Assembly (NCBI GenBank): GCA_037102815.1
Contig: BTPP01000005.1
Span: 1,674,001 to 1,738,000 of the forward strand
Direction: 5' to 3'
Length of the DNA stretch: 64,000 nucleotides
Origin: Neurospora intermedia
Lineage: Eukaryota > Ascomycota > Sordariomycetes > Sordariales > Sordariaceae
Shown piece by piece: positions 48,928 through 59,782 of this stretch. The notes beneath the pieces were generated by a model. The model did no database searches, had not been told where the DNA came from, and saw only the letters and a list, made by a program, of their open reading frames with translations. A program made the position numbers and the translations under genes. Numbering within the stretch: position 1 is the first letter of the stretch; every line of letters begins with the position of its first letter.

Positions 48928-51122
48928 ACAGAACAGGAAAGCAGGTTGATGAAGATGCAACAACTAAAAGTTTACTCGAAGACGTATTTCAAACAACACT
49001 TCCAAGCCGAGAGAATTTGCCCTATCCCAGAATGGTATACAGAGTAAGTAACGAAGAATGGATTATCCAGCAACAGGTATAGCGACAACAGTTAACCACC
49101 CCATCGTGAACCAAACACGGAGACCGTCTCGGTTCCAAGACAAACGCATGAAGAATTTCTTTCGGCAAGGGCAACATCCTCACTTTGTTCAAGCATAAAC
49201 CGTTATTTAGCCGTTACTGTGGCGTGGGTTTCTCCTATGATAAATGGTACATCCATTTATACCCAGAGGTATCTTTGTTCCTTCAGCCAAGTTAGCCCAC
49301 ACACTCATTGACTTGACCAAGGTCCCTTCAATTATGCTTTAAACCTCTCACTGGTCGTACCACATTTTTGTCAAGAGACAGTAATCGGTACTACGCTACA
49401 TTTTCCGGGCGTCTTGTTATTCGCAGGGGTAGAACGACACAGAAAAGAACCTGGACGGTCAACCCATTACAATTCCAGCCTCAAATCGTAGCTTGCATCC
49501 GACCACGAGATTGTCGTCCCGAGGACCCGAAGGAGAGGAATCTTGTCAAGCAAGGGACGGGGTGCTAGAGTTCACGGTATTGAGCATCTTGTGCGGATTC
49601 ACCACATGGATGTACATGCTTCTCCAGAGCAGGTAAAGTGCAAGTCAACAAAACCAGTGATGACAATAAAGTCACTAAGACGCTCTCTGATCATCGTCCA
49701 CTTTGTAGGCTACACGTCTTGTTCCGGCCGTTAGGTGTCACTACACCAACTAATGAAAGTTTAAATGTCAAGCACAACAAATGCTGCAGGCAAAGAAACA
49801 AAGTCACAGCTTATTGACCGCAACCAAAGGTCCAAATACCTCTACATACATACTCTAACGGCACACCTCCTCGTTAACTCTAGCTGCCAACACGGAATCA
49901 CCCATCCCCCTCTACCCAATCCTAAGAACAAATCCACTTACCGCGGACTCTCGAATACGGATAACTACATTAAAAGAGGTACATACATACCTCTACTCAA
50001 CTACCTCTACCTTAGCACCCACATACTAGCCCTAGAGGTACACTCCCATCACTATACCCAAGTGTGCCGTCTATCTCCATGTCATGTAAGACAAACTGTG
50101 CAGTCGACCGGCACACTCTCCTCGCCGGCAGCGGCGGAGGTTGGCCGTCATGGAGTTTGTCAACGTGTGTCTATCAGTGTGTGTGTGTGTGTTGGCACTA
50201 TAAGGGAAGATAGGTAGGTAGGTATCTACATACTACCTCTACCTATAAATTGCAGGTACAATGTAAGAGGCTGTTTGCGTCTTGACCTTTGAAGGCTACT
50301 GCCTAGACCCTGCCTGAGCTTTGGGCCATCTATAGAAAACAGGGTAAACGTGGGTGGGTGCGTGGGTACATGCATGGCTTGTCGGCATCACCGGTGGGTC
50401 ACTTGAAATGCTTGAGCAAAGAGTGAGAAGAGAGAATAGGTAGTCAAAGCTGCGTACGGGGATATAGGCTGAGGCGAGGTTACCTAAATGAATGGACGGT
50501 TCGGAACTAGGTTGTTGATGGCTTCCATATGGAAACCCGGAGGATCTAGATTCTTGTCATTTTCTTGTCTACCTAGTACCGTCCCCTTTTCCTCATCCTG
50601 TTGCAGTCATCAGAATCGCACCTCATTCGCTCTTTCTCGCTTTTTGGAGCTAGACATAGAACTCTACTCACGATGTCTAGAGGTACAGGCATAAACAAGG
50701 ACGTCAGAAGATCACCGAGACCACGGTGTAGTATTCAACATATCATAACAAACCCCTCCCCATCATATAGCTCCATCAGACACCCATAACAACTTCTAGG
50801 GGTACCTTCTGACTACCCTTCGTCAACCTTGACCAAAAAGAATTATCTAGCTCTTCATTTACTCATCAAGCCACTCCCGCTCTGATGGTATGGTATTCTT
50901 CCGGCCGAGGTATGTTGTCTATTTCTGTGTTACCTGGTAGCCGGCAGATAACGTAGCATTACACCCGAGGGTATGCATGTTGTGCGACGATTGCGGGTTG
51001 GTGGAGGTGTTTGGGTACTGATGAGATAGTCGTTCAGCGTTCTTCTCACTACTGCCTGGTCTCACCTATGTAAAGTCCCTGTTGGTGAGAAAGGTAGAGA
51101 GATATTAACTGTGAGCTGCAAA

Positions 51123-51123
<1 letters not shown>

Positions 51124-51160
<37 letters not shown>
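51124..51160. repeat. Poly-A homopolymer of 37 bases
   Basis: This is an uninterrupted run of A on the plus strand. No open frame or retroposon-like body is visible immediately upstream. A LINE/SINE tail is therefore possible but unsupported. Confidence 0.95.
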
Positions 51161-51162
<2 letters not shown>

Positions 51163-51929
51163 CACAGACTCTAAGGGTGGCATCACCCTGTGTACTCTAC
51201 CCATTATGTAGACAAACGCATCAAAGTTTTTATCTGACTTGCCTGCCTGCTATCGTGTACTTGTCTTTCCTACTCATTCTATACCTTTTTGCACCTCCTC
51301 ATCTCTGTCATACCTTACGGCATCCACATCATGAACTTGGAAGATCTGTAGCGCAAGTGTAGACGTAGCGAAGCCGCCTAAGCTACGTCTCCCAGGCTCC
51401 CAGCGTGTCTCTAGAGCTTTCTGTCTCCCCGTTGGCCCAATGAGTTTTCTTTCGAACGAATCATGTTATTAAATATTTAACAAAGTTGTCTATAGCATGG
51501 GATACCTCCTCCTTCTGCTCCATTATACCCGACATTAGCAGCCATCCCACCATGCGTCTCAACTCCGTAGTGATATCGACTAATTTCATTCACCTCATCC
51601 TTCCTCCACGGGAGCCAACTGACCGCCTTTTCGTGGTATATACATCCCAAGTCATGACCTCTATCGTCCTTAATCAAATTCCCAAGCAAAAACACAAAAA
51701 CGAGCGGATGTAGGGTATCGTTGTGCACTGTAACCAAACGTAAACTGTAACCGGACATGAAAAGAAGCACATTGGCGTGTCATCGTAAGAAGTCGTGTAA
51801 ATATGTCTCCCATTCCTAGGTGCTCAACCATTCAAGGATAAGCAGGCTGGAAGAGGCTCATCATACGCTGTGCGGCCAGACCGTACACCTAAATGGGTCA
51901 TATCATAACCCTATGAAGTAGTGTGTTGC

Positions 51930-52873
51930 TTAAACGGCAGGAGCAGCAGTGTGAGGGTCAGTCACGCCGGAGTGGGGGTCGGTGGTGGCATGCTTCTCGG
52001 GATAAGTACCGGCGATGGGGACGCGGCCGTACTGAGTGAAGGCAATATTGAGGCGACTGTAGTCCCAGCGGCGGCTGAGGACGACAAAGGCGTAGCTGAG
52101 AGTGGTGATGAAGAGGACGTCGAGAATGCCAAAGAAGATCATGCTCTTGGTGACACCAATGACATTGCCGCCGTCAGAGACACCCCAGGCAATGGGATAG
52201 AGGAGCCACAGGAGGTTGGTCCAGCCAGAGAGCATCGTGTAATCGCGGTTGATACCAACACGGTTAGCCGAGCTGCGGGCGCGGAACAGAGTCTCAAAAG
52301 CGAGGAAGATGTGGGCAAGAGCGGCAAAGGCAAAGAAACCCCACTTGTAGTTGGAAGGAACATAGGCGGCGACGAGGTAACCGATGACCCAGATCCAAGA
52401 GAGGAAGATGTTGAAAACGATGGTAGCCCAAGAGACGCCGGAGAGGATGCCCATGGCGAGGATAGCCGCGGGGAAAGAGACGACCCATAGAACATACTTG
52501 GCCCAGAAGATCTGACGGGTAGGACCATGTTGACGAACCTGGTTCCTTTGGCTGACCACGTCCCAGGCGAGGTTAGCCGCCATAGCAAAGTAGGCGAAGG
52601 TAGCCACCAGGTTGGTGACAATCCAGATGTAATGCCACAGGCGTTCACCGCGACTGGCCTTAAATTTAAGAGCAAATAGGACGAGCTATTTTTAAAAGAA
52701 TAAGTCAGCACGGGAACATGATCAGGAAGATCCTATGAGATGAGACTTACTGTGTTGAATGCAAAGAGGGCAGTAGCAGCCCAAAGCCAATCCGAACCGT
52801 GCACACTTAGGTGCTGGCCCTGAGGAGCGGGATGGACGTTCAAGACGTCGTTACGTGGGAGTAAAATCGCCAT
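51930..52873 (-). CDS. orp-1: Opsin-related seven-TM protein without retinal-binding lysine (ORP-1/YRO2/HSP30 type)
   Basis: Exons 52873-52751 and 52685-51930 join in phase 0 (65-nt intron), giving 292 residues. Seven hydrophobic helices follow a short N-terminus, and the C-tail is short and hydrophilic (TDPHSGVTDPHTAAPAV). In helix G the motif that is DVSAK in retinal proteins reads DVLFI, so the Schiff-base lysine is replaced by Ile. In helix C the proton-acceptor segment RYADW reads KYVLW. The protein therefore belongs to the opsin-related class (Neurospora ORP-1; yeast Yro2, Mrh1 and Hsp30), not the photoactive NOP-1 class. The yeast relatives are stress-induced plasma-membrane proteins. 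The upstream region carries a TATA box and a heat-shock element, in line with that. Confidence 0.92.
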
Positions 52874-53098
52874 TGTGGCTCCGAGGATACGGGTCGCTTA
52901 GGTATAGCGGCTGCTGATGCTATGTCGTACACTAGATGGGAGCGAAAGAACTCGTCGATTTCCTCGTTGCCCAGTAAGGATGGCCAAAGTTGGCGAGAAG
53001 TGTATGCTTCGTTGAAGTGTTGTACGAACTCTGTTATTGTTGCTTACGCTCTGGTGATGGACTGAGAGGTATTGGGTCGGGTGTAGGCAAGACTGGAA

Positions 53099-53106
53099 TT
53101 TTATAG
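53099..53106 (-). promoter_or_regulatory. TATA box of orp-1
   Basis: The minus strand reads CTATAAAA about 225 nt before the orp-1 start codon. It would place transcription start near 53070 and a leader of about 200 nt. TATA boxes are typical of strongly inducible stress genes. Confidence 0.6.
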
Positions 53107-53226
53107 ATGCAGGCTGGAGAGATGTGTGCTTTCTGGTCTGGCCTCTCTTGAATGTTTGAATGACATCTGCTTGCAGGGCCCGGAGATAACATTAGTCACA
53201 TCACTTGGTTCGTGAAGGCTTGATCA

Positions 53227-53239
53227 GAAAGTTCTCGAA
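53227..53239. promoter_or_regulatory. Perfect three-unit heat-shock element upstream of orp-1
   Basis: The sequence GAAAGTTCTCGAA contains three alternating GAA/TTC units spaced by exactly two bases. That is the heat-shock factor consensus nGAAnnTTCnnGAAn. It lies about 125 bp upstream of the TATA box and about 355 bp upstream of the start codon. HSF binding is inferred, not shown. Confidence 0.6.
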
Positions 53240-54752
53240 ACCCGAGTTTTCCGGCGTCATTGTCCCGTCAACGTGAAGGGACGAAGGAGGGACGACAGCA
53301 GCCGTGCCGGCGCACCGAGCTTCTAGGGTAGTAACTCTTGAGTGGTAGTCAGGTACGTGACTGCGAAAGGAAGACGTACCGGTACCTGCAACCAAGCAAG
53401 GGTGGTGAAGACAACAGCCGATCCACCTATGACCGAGATAAGCTTCAAGCTCCTTGATCTCCCAACCGCAAATCCACTTCATGAGCCGTCCAACATACGC
53501 TGTTCGCGACACTAGTTCGCTTGTCCCGCCGATTGGCTTGTCGAGCTGTCGATCTACCCCCGTGTACAGTACATAGGTAGCTTTGCTCAGCAATAACATT
53601 GTTTGGCACGTCTAGGTGTTGAGAGAGATGGGAGTGGTGACGGAATGATACAGCGAAGCCGGACTATCTGCTCCGCAGAACACACACATTTCTCCTCTTA
53701 TTCTTCGTTGCATTGGATGACCAGAATTGTCCGTGTGTGCCCTCAGGTTGCTTGCGCCTTGGCTTTGCGTAGGCACCTGAAGTAGAGTTTTCCCTTACCA
53801 ATGTTGTTTTGTTGTCAACGACGATGACGGACTGGTACGATGATCGCGTTTCCTTGCATGATAAAAGGGAAGGATGGTTTCAAGGGCTTGTCTTGGCATA
53901 CGGCATTTTTAGTGTAAGTGACTGATTGATGGCCGGCCTTTCAAAATCCGCTGCCCTGGCCTGTTGGGGTCACTTAGTGACATGGGCATATTCGGAGCGC
54001 GATCGGGGCAGGAGGAGCTCGTGATTGTCGGCCGTCCTGGTAAAACTCGGACAAAGATCGTGACAGCCTCAAGCCAGCCTTTACGTACCTTCCTTGTTGT
54101 CCTGAGGACTCAAAATGGGCCGGAGACGTCGGTTGATGACAACCTAATGTTAGCTGCCCGGTCAAGCGAGCTTCAAATCAAACTCCCGCGGCTTCCGTGT
54201 CGTTCCGCACTGCACTCAACCTGCCCTGGCGCCCTTGCCTACCTATCGGACGCCTGCAGTGTTGAATCACCATGATCGATGCAACGTTCGAAGTGTGAGG
54301 GAAAGTGGTAATCGTCGACCGGTCGGCGGGTGGCTGCCGCAAGTTACCCAAATGCCGGCAGACGCTACTGTAATGTCATATCAACGCCGCCGTCATGTCC
54401 AAAAGCATTCGAACCAGACGACAGTGAGGTGAGGTGACGTCCTGCGTCCAGGGCACACCCTCCCGCATAGGAAGTGTATCAGTCGACATGGCCAGGCATC
54501 GCATCGGAATAGTCGGGATCACAGCTTCCCATCAACCCACCATGAGGGTCAAAACACGACCCAATACCTGCAGGACGAAAATGTTGAGTAATGGAACGAA
54601 CACTAACTTGGAGGTTGACGGATCTTGCAAGATCACGCGATATTGCCAACGTGATTTCAAATCCAGCTTCCAAGAGCCGAAAGTTCCATTCCATAAAGAC
54701 AAGACATCCTTGACACCCATGCCCATCTTCGGATCGCGAAAACCACGAGGGG

Positions 54753-55455
54753 TCAATGTTCTAATATTTCCATTCCACGATCATGGAAACAATCTGATGT
54801 AAAGTGTAAGAAGGAAAGGATGAAGCCCTCCTCATCGATAGGGCCATGCCAGCATGCCCCGGGCGGATGGAATGGAAAGAAAGTTCCACAGTTAGTGGAT
54901 TCCGGATTTGCAAGGTTCCAAGGCGAACCCTTGCCGAGGACAAGATTTTCAGCCCTGCGCGCCGAGCCGCAGGCACCGCACTCCATTCGACCCGAATGGC
55001 CCCGTTTTTTTGTCATCACCCCACCGAAGGAACCTAAAGTGCCGAACGTCACTTCATCCCCACTTTTTACGTCGAAGAATCCACACTTCCAGCACCTTCT
55101 GGTCTTTTGGTCAACGTCTGATCGATCGCGTCTGATGGATGGCTTCTCGCGTCTTCGGACCGAGTATGCCTCTAGATGGTCAGTCTGCAACCGAAAAGTA
55201 TTTCAGTCGCCCGTTTCAAGCCCAAAAAATTCCAAAGGCAAAAACAAAAGAGACAAGAAGAGGAATCGAATGGCTGACGTCATATAAAGTGGAAGGGAGT
55301 ACCTGAGCCATCGTACTTGCGTACATTGTCGGGTTGGCCTCAGAGGTAACTCGAGGTTCTAGCTCGAAATAATATCGAGAGCGGACGGTATGATATCGTG
55401 CGAGGGTACTTAGAGGTAGGTCTGTCTTGATATCATACTTCCTCTCCAAATCCAT
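54753..55455 (-). CDS. Candidate two-exon gene: small protein with paired CxxC motifs, unknown function
   Basis: Exon 1 (55455-55303) starts at an ATG in good context (CACCATGG) and encodes MDLERKYDIKTDLPLSTLAR through TMYASTMAQ. It ends at CAG followed by GTACTC. A 118-nt intron ends in TTCGGTTGCAG, and exon 2 (55184-54753) continues in phase 0. The product is 194 residues. Residues near 82-125 contain CWKC and, after about 37 residues, CGAC, set in basic and glycine-rich sequence, which could form a zinc ribbon. The C-terminus (HPPGACWHG, SFLHFTSDCFHD) does not resemble anything I know. Both exons lack a hit in my memory, so this rests on gene structure alone; the second exon might contain a further intron. 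Confidence 0.45.
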
Positions 55456-56473
55456 GGTGATCAATGGCGAACATTAACCCCAAAACGTCTCCACGTTATC
55501 AATTCCAGTGCCACACTGCACCAACACCCGACTGAGACACACCCGACTCAATCGCCCGGGCCATGCACCTAACGGATCTGCGCCTAGCTCCCTATACATA
55601 TTACGTGGATGTCACTCTAACGGCACGTTGATAATATGTACCACACCTTCAATAACATCAAGAACGGTCTTCACCCCATCCCTCGAAACTCTTGGAGCCC
55701 TTGAAGCATCATCAGTGCCAGTGGTCAAAGAAATAGGTTGCCCGCCAACCTTGTTCAAACACTCTCTGTTCCCATCATTCGTGTTACCATGTCGGATATG
55801 GTACCGGACGTGATTGCTGAGCTAGGTTTTCGAGGCTTGCGTCGTTGACGTAGCTTTACGCATGCGGTATCCCGAAAACAAACAATCAAGAAAAAAGAGG
55901 GAAAATGAAAAGGAGGGCGCGTAGATGGTCGGGGTGGGGGGATATGCTGTTGAAATGGTCCGAGACCATTTATCTCAATGGTCATAAGGACGTGGTTCTA
56001 GTTTGTTCGATTTTGATGCGAATGTTACCAGATGAGACTTTGTTCGAAGCTTGCCTATTCGCCTAGCTGAAGAAATAGTGTTGCGAGGTAAACCGACGAG
56101 TCTCCGAATAACTTCCTGGCATTCACACTTCAGGAGAGCAGAAGTAATCAAGAAACTCTGCATCTGTTTTGTAGTATGAACAAAACCATTCCCACTGTTG
56201 TCTAAGTTGACTCTGAAAGATGCTATCAAGCGCTGCTTGCACTCCGCTTATGCATAAACCATCCTGCTGTCTCGTCTCACTCAACTGCCCGGGGCGTTCA
56301 TCTACTTTCACTAGTACCGTGACCAAATGCCCACGGGCGGCTCTTACATGTATTTTGAGGACTGTAATACACCCCAAACTGATTGACTAGGTCGCCCAAT
56401 TACCCGAAGAGCTCGGGATCGTTGCCTGTGGTAGTTCGCACCATAGTTTTTGCAACCGTTGGGTGTCTTGCGC
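55456..56473. other. Intergenic region, promoter of the candidate gene and 3' side of vid28
   Basis: About 1 kb without a supported gene or RNA. The right part is expected to be 3' UTR of the gene ending at 56474. Confidence 0.4.
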
Positions 56474-59400
56474 CTAGTAATCTACCCGGCCGTGTGGTAC
56501 TTGGGGCCCCTCACACGCTTCCCCCTTGATGCTAGAAGCCGCCTCCTTGGCACGCTCCCTGACATCCAGCTCAGCATCATTCCGCTCCAGGCCTTCGAGC
56601 TTTTGCAGGAACCCTAGCTTCTCAAGTTCAAACACCCGCAGATCCCTGCCCCGCCTGTCCTCCGTACCGTCGCAACACACCAGGTTCTTGAGCAGATGAC
56701 ACAATGACCGCCGCACATCCACGTCCTTGTTGTTGAAATGGCCGGCCAACAGCTTGAGCAGCTCCTCTTGGGCGATCACGAGTTGTCTGTGTCGAGGAAC
56801 TCCCGCCGCGATGTGTGTCAAAAAGTATATGACCGCTACGATGATTTTGGATTGCGGGTACAGTACACGTGAGTCGATGCTGACATTGCGGCCTGATGCT
56901 CCCGACCCTGCTCCACCACCAGGCGTCCCCGAGCTGGAAGACTGGCGCCTGGCAAACGGACGGAGAATTTTGACCCGAAGCTTGGACGCCAATATATCGA
57001 AGAGGCGGTCTTGGCCTAGCTCGCTGAAGATGTAGTCAATCATTTCCGCCTGGGCCGGTTGCTGAGGGATGGCGATGAGATTGCGAATAAAGTCGAGACC
57101 TTGCTCCTGGATCGCGAGATCGGCTTCACGCGCCTTTCGAACTTCATCAAATTCTCTTTCACGTAATGCCCTGAGCATACCATCGGCAACACGCATGCGC
57201 GTCGAATCGAAGCCAGGTCCCTTCCGGTGTATGGCTTGCCACTGCCATACGTCGTCAGTTGCTTCGGCATAGCCGTCATCCGTATCCATCACTTCATCTT
57301 CATCCGCGTCTGTTAAAGGTCGACGTTCACCCATAATTCGGGCATGTAGTGCTTCGTCTTCCGTATCGTCGCATATCAACTGAATAAGCCACCCCGGCCC
57401 GAGTTCTTCCAGACACTTTTTTTTGGTATCCCTGTCCGTCATGTGAACGAGATGCTTGAGTGCCCACAAGGCATTGAGCCTCAGTCCCGCATTGTCAGAT
57501 CTGGCGTATAGACAGAGCACGCCGATGACTCCAGCTTTGATCAGAGGCTAACTTATTGTTAGTAAACTGTTAAAACCGGGGGGGATGGAAAATCAAGTGT
57601 TGAATAAACAAAGTGGTATATCCACTTACATCACGCATAGGGCTGCTCTCGGTCAGCAGATTACAGATCACGCTGCAGGCTGCGATCTTAACATCGATAT
57701 CCACGTGCTTCAAGAGCTTGAAAATGGGCATAGCGACACAGTTGTCGTCCAGGACTGTTCGAAGATTGCTGACCGATCGTGCGAGTGTTCTTACAGCGTG
57801 ACATGCCGCAATCAATACCGAAGTTGGGTTGTGCCCATAGGGAGAATGACCAGCGGGATGCATAGGAACGGTACCATCCTCCTCCGTTTTTGGCTTCTCC
57901 TTGGGCGGCGTCGGTTTCTGTGGCGTTTCGGAAAGTGACTCTGCAACACTTGGTAGTATGTCTTGCTCAACTATTTCTTTTCTGAACTCTTCCTTGAATG
58001 TGGCCAGGGATGTTATGAGTTTGAGTGAGCTCTCTCTCATCCTGATTTTGTGCGCACACAATGGAACTTGACCCGGTGGCCCAAGCTGACATGTCCAAAA
58101 TTTATCATCTCCAGTGTCCTGTCTCTCTTCAGGATTCGGCGTCCAAGGCCTAGGGGGCGATGGGATTGCCGTGGGCTCATATGAATCCTTCAACAGCTTG
58201 CACGCCAGCTTCAGGGCTCCGCTATCACGCGTAACTTGCTGCAGGAACACGCTGTCCGCAATAAGCCGGGCTAAGACAGCTGGTGTCCGCTCCAAGATGA
58301 CCCATGCCGTAGCAGTCTCCGAATCGACAAAAATGGCATCTAGGCTCTTGCCTCTCTCCTTTTCGTAGTACTTTAGTAAACGGCAAAGAACCGGAACGAC
58401 AAGGACGCTGAGGGAAAATTCTCGTTCTGGGTCCATGAAGCCACCCTTAAATAGCGATGCAAGTACGGATGCAGCCATGACCTTCTCATGATCATTAGTG
58501 CCAGATCGCATGAGGTGGATCAACCATGGTATTAGCGGGCTCTCTGGTTCTTCGGTATCGCCACCACCAACAGGCCATTCCCGATCATCTGTCGTAAACC
58601 TCGTTGTAGCCCGGCCGTGTTTTGGAGGCGTCTCCAGTGACCTCCCCGTAGACGGGAATAATGGGTGATGTTGGGACAAGAGAAATCGCTGCGTCGTAAC
58701 TGGAACAGCCGGAAGTAGGTAGTCGAGAGCAGAGCGATCGACTAGCCGACCATGAATAAGGCCGCTTTTCTTGAGCAGTTCCCATGTACGATAGATTTGA
58801 GAGTTTCTTTCGCCGATCTCACTACTGGTTAGTACTGCCATGATCGCCGGCGAACAAAGCAGCAGACCCGTTCGGAAACGGGAGTCTGCTATTAAAACAG
58901 ATATCGCTTCCAAAATAAGGGCCAGACTTAGTCCTCGAGGAGCAGGCTGTGGTATTACAGCAGCCAAGCCCTCCCTCTCCAGCGTGTCCAGGGTAAACGG
59001 CAGGACCTCTCCTCGGGCAACCACGAAGCTGGCAAGCAGGGTAGCCAGGGCATCCAGGACCCCGGCGTCGGCAAGCATATCTTGATACCGCGGTTCCTTG
59101 CACAACCGACTTATCAGATTCGCAACCAGGCATTTCTGCTCTTGTACTATGCCAGAGGCAGACTCCGCATCGAGGATGGCGCACAAGGACTCGATGTAGC
59201 GAGGTACAAACAGAGCTTTTGCCAGTGCAGCCGTATCCTCTATACTTGTTCTTGACGAGAGACTGGCAGCCTCTGTCATGTCGCTCAGAGCACGCAGAGA
59301 GGTCAAGACAAGCTGTGCGGGGTTCTTGTGCGGGCAAATATATGTCAAAATAACAGGAACAGCTTCGACGGCATTCAGAGGGGTAAGAAACGAAGGGCCA

Positions 59401-59782
59401 CCTGTAACAACTCTCTCGATTAGGGTTCTGACGCTTTGCAATATCCAGTGAATTTAAGGAGACACATCGTACCTTTGGCAAAACTAGCGATGAGCTGCAA
59501 AGCCAGTAGCCGCACACGATCATCATCTGGCAAGTCCGTAGTCTGGCTGATGGGCGCGTAAGCCTCCTTACTGCCCAGACCAGAGGGCGACTGCGCTGTG
59601 GGTTTTTGTTGAAGCAGATGGACGAGAAACTGTAGTATTCCGTGGTTCACCCACTTCTCCTTGGCCCGGACATCACCGATGACCCCATCCTTGAGTTGGC
59701 GGAGGAATTCGATCTGCTCGGCATGGTTCCTAGCATTCTGAATCTGCCACAGCAAAGCCGGGGGACTCTGACTATGCGCCAT
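56474..59782 (-). CDS. vid28: Vid28/Gid5 (ARMC8-type) armadillo subunit of the GID/CTLH ubiquitin ligase
   Basis: Exons 59782-59473, 59401-57630 and 57547-56474 join in phase (introns of 71 and 82 nt), giving 1051 residues. The protein is a near-continuous solenoid of armadillo/HEAT-like helical repeats, for example ILQFLVHLLQQ, LVANLISRLCKEP, IKLAACSVICNLLTES-like segments and LRLNALWALKHLVHM. An acidic insert (DADEDEVMDTDDGYAEATDD) and a Ser/Gly loop (SSSSGTPGGGAGSGASG) interrupt the C-terminal part. These features and the overall length match fungal Vid28/Gid5 and animal ARMC8. In yeast Gid5 scaffolds the complex and recruits the substrate receptor Gid4, which targets gluconeogenic enzymes after glucose return. 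It acts in cytosol and nucleus. It is divergent from preg across 2.3 kb. Confidence 0.9.

Larger units (their letters stand above)
44608..51929. other. Very long gene-poor stretch (7.3 kb)
   Basis: No supported gene. Near 44608-45300 is the likely promoter and leader of ve-1 (short GT microsatellite at 45267-45281). The rest carries scattered short frames without motifs. It also holds the second inverted-repeat element copy (47412-47717), A-rich tracts (48892-48927 and a 37-A run at 51124-51160), and TAGGTA/TACCTA-rich patches around 50205-50245. The region near 51930 is presumably 3' UTR of orp-1. A long non-coding transcript cannot be excluded from sequence alone. Confidence 0.45.
52874..54752. 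other. orp-1 promoter and leader, then unassigned intergenic DNA
   Basis: The first 400 bases contain the orp-1 TATA box and heat-shock element (listed separately). From about 53600 to 54750 I see only short frames without motifs; this is probably the 3' side of the candidate gene at 54753-55455. Confidence 0.5.

Noticed and set aside
51124-51160. Poly-A run considered as a LINE/SINE tail
   Set aside because: There is no element body, ORF or target-site duplication next to it; a simple homopolymer is sufficient.
51921-52490. 189-codon frame antisense to orp-1
   Set aside because: It is a shadow of the opsin coding frame, and its Glu/Asp/Gly-rich text mirrors the antisense codons.
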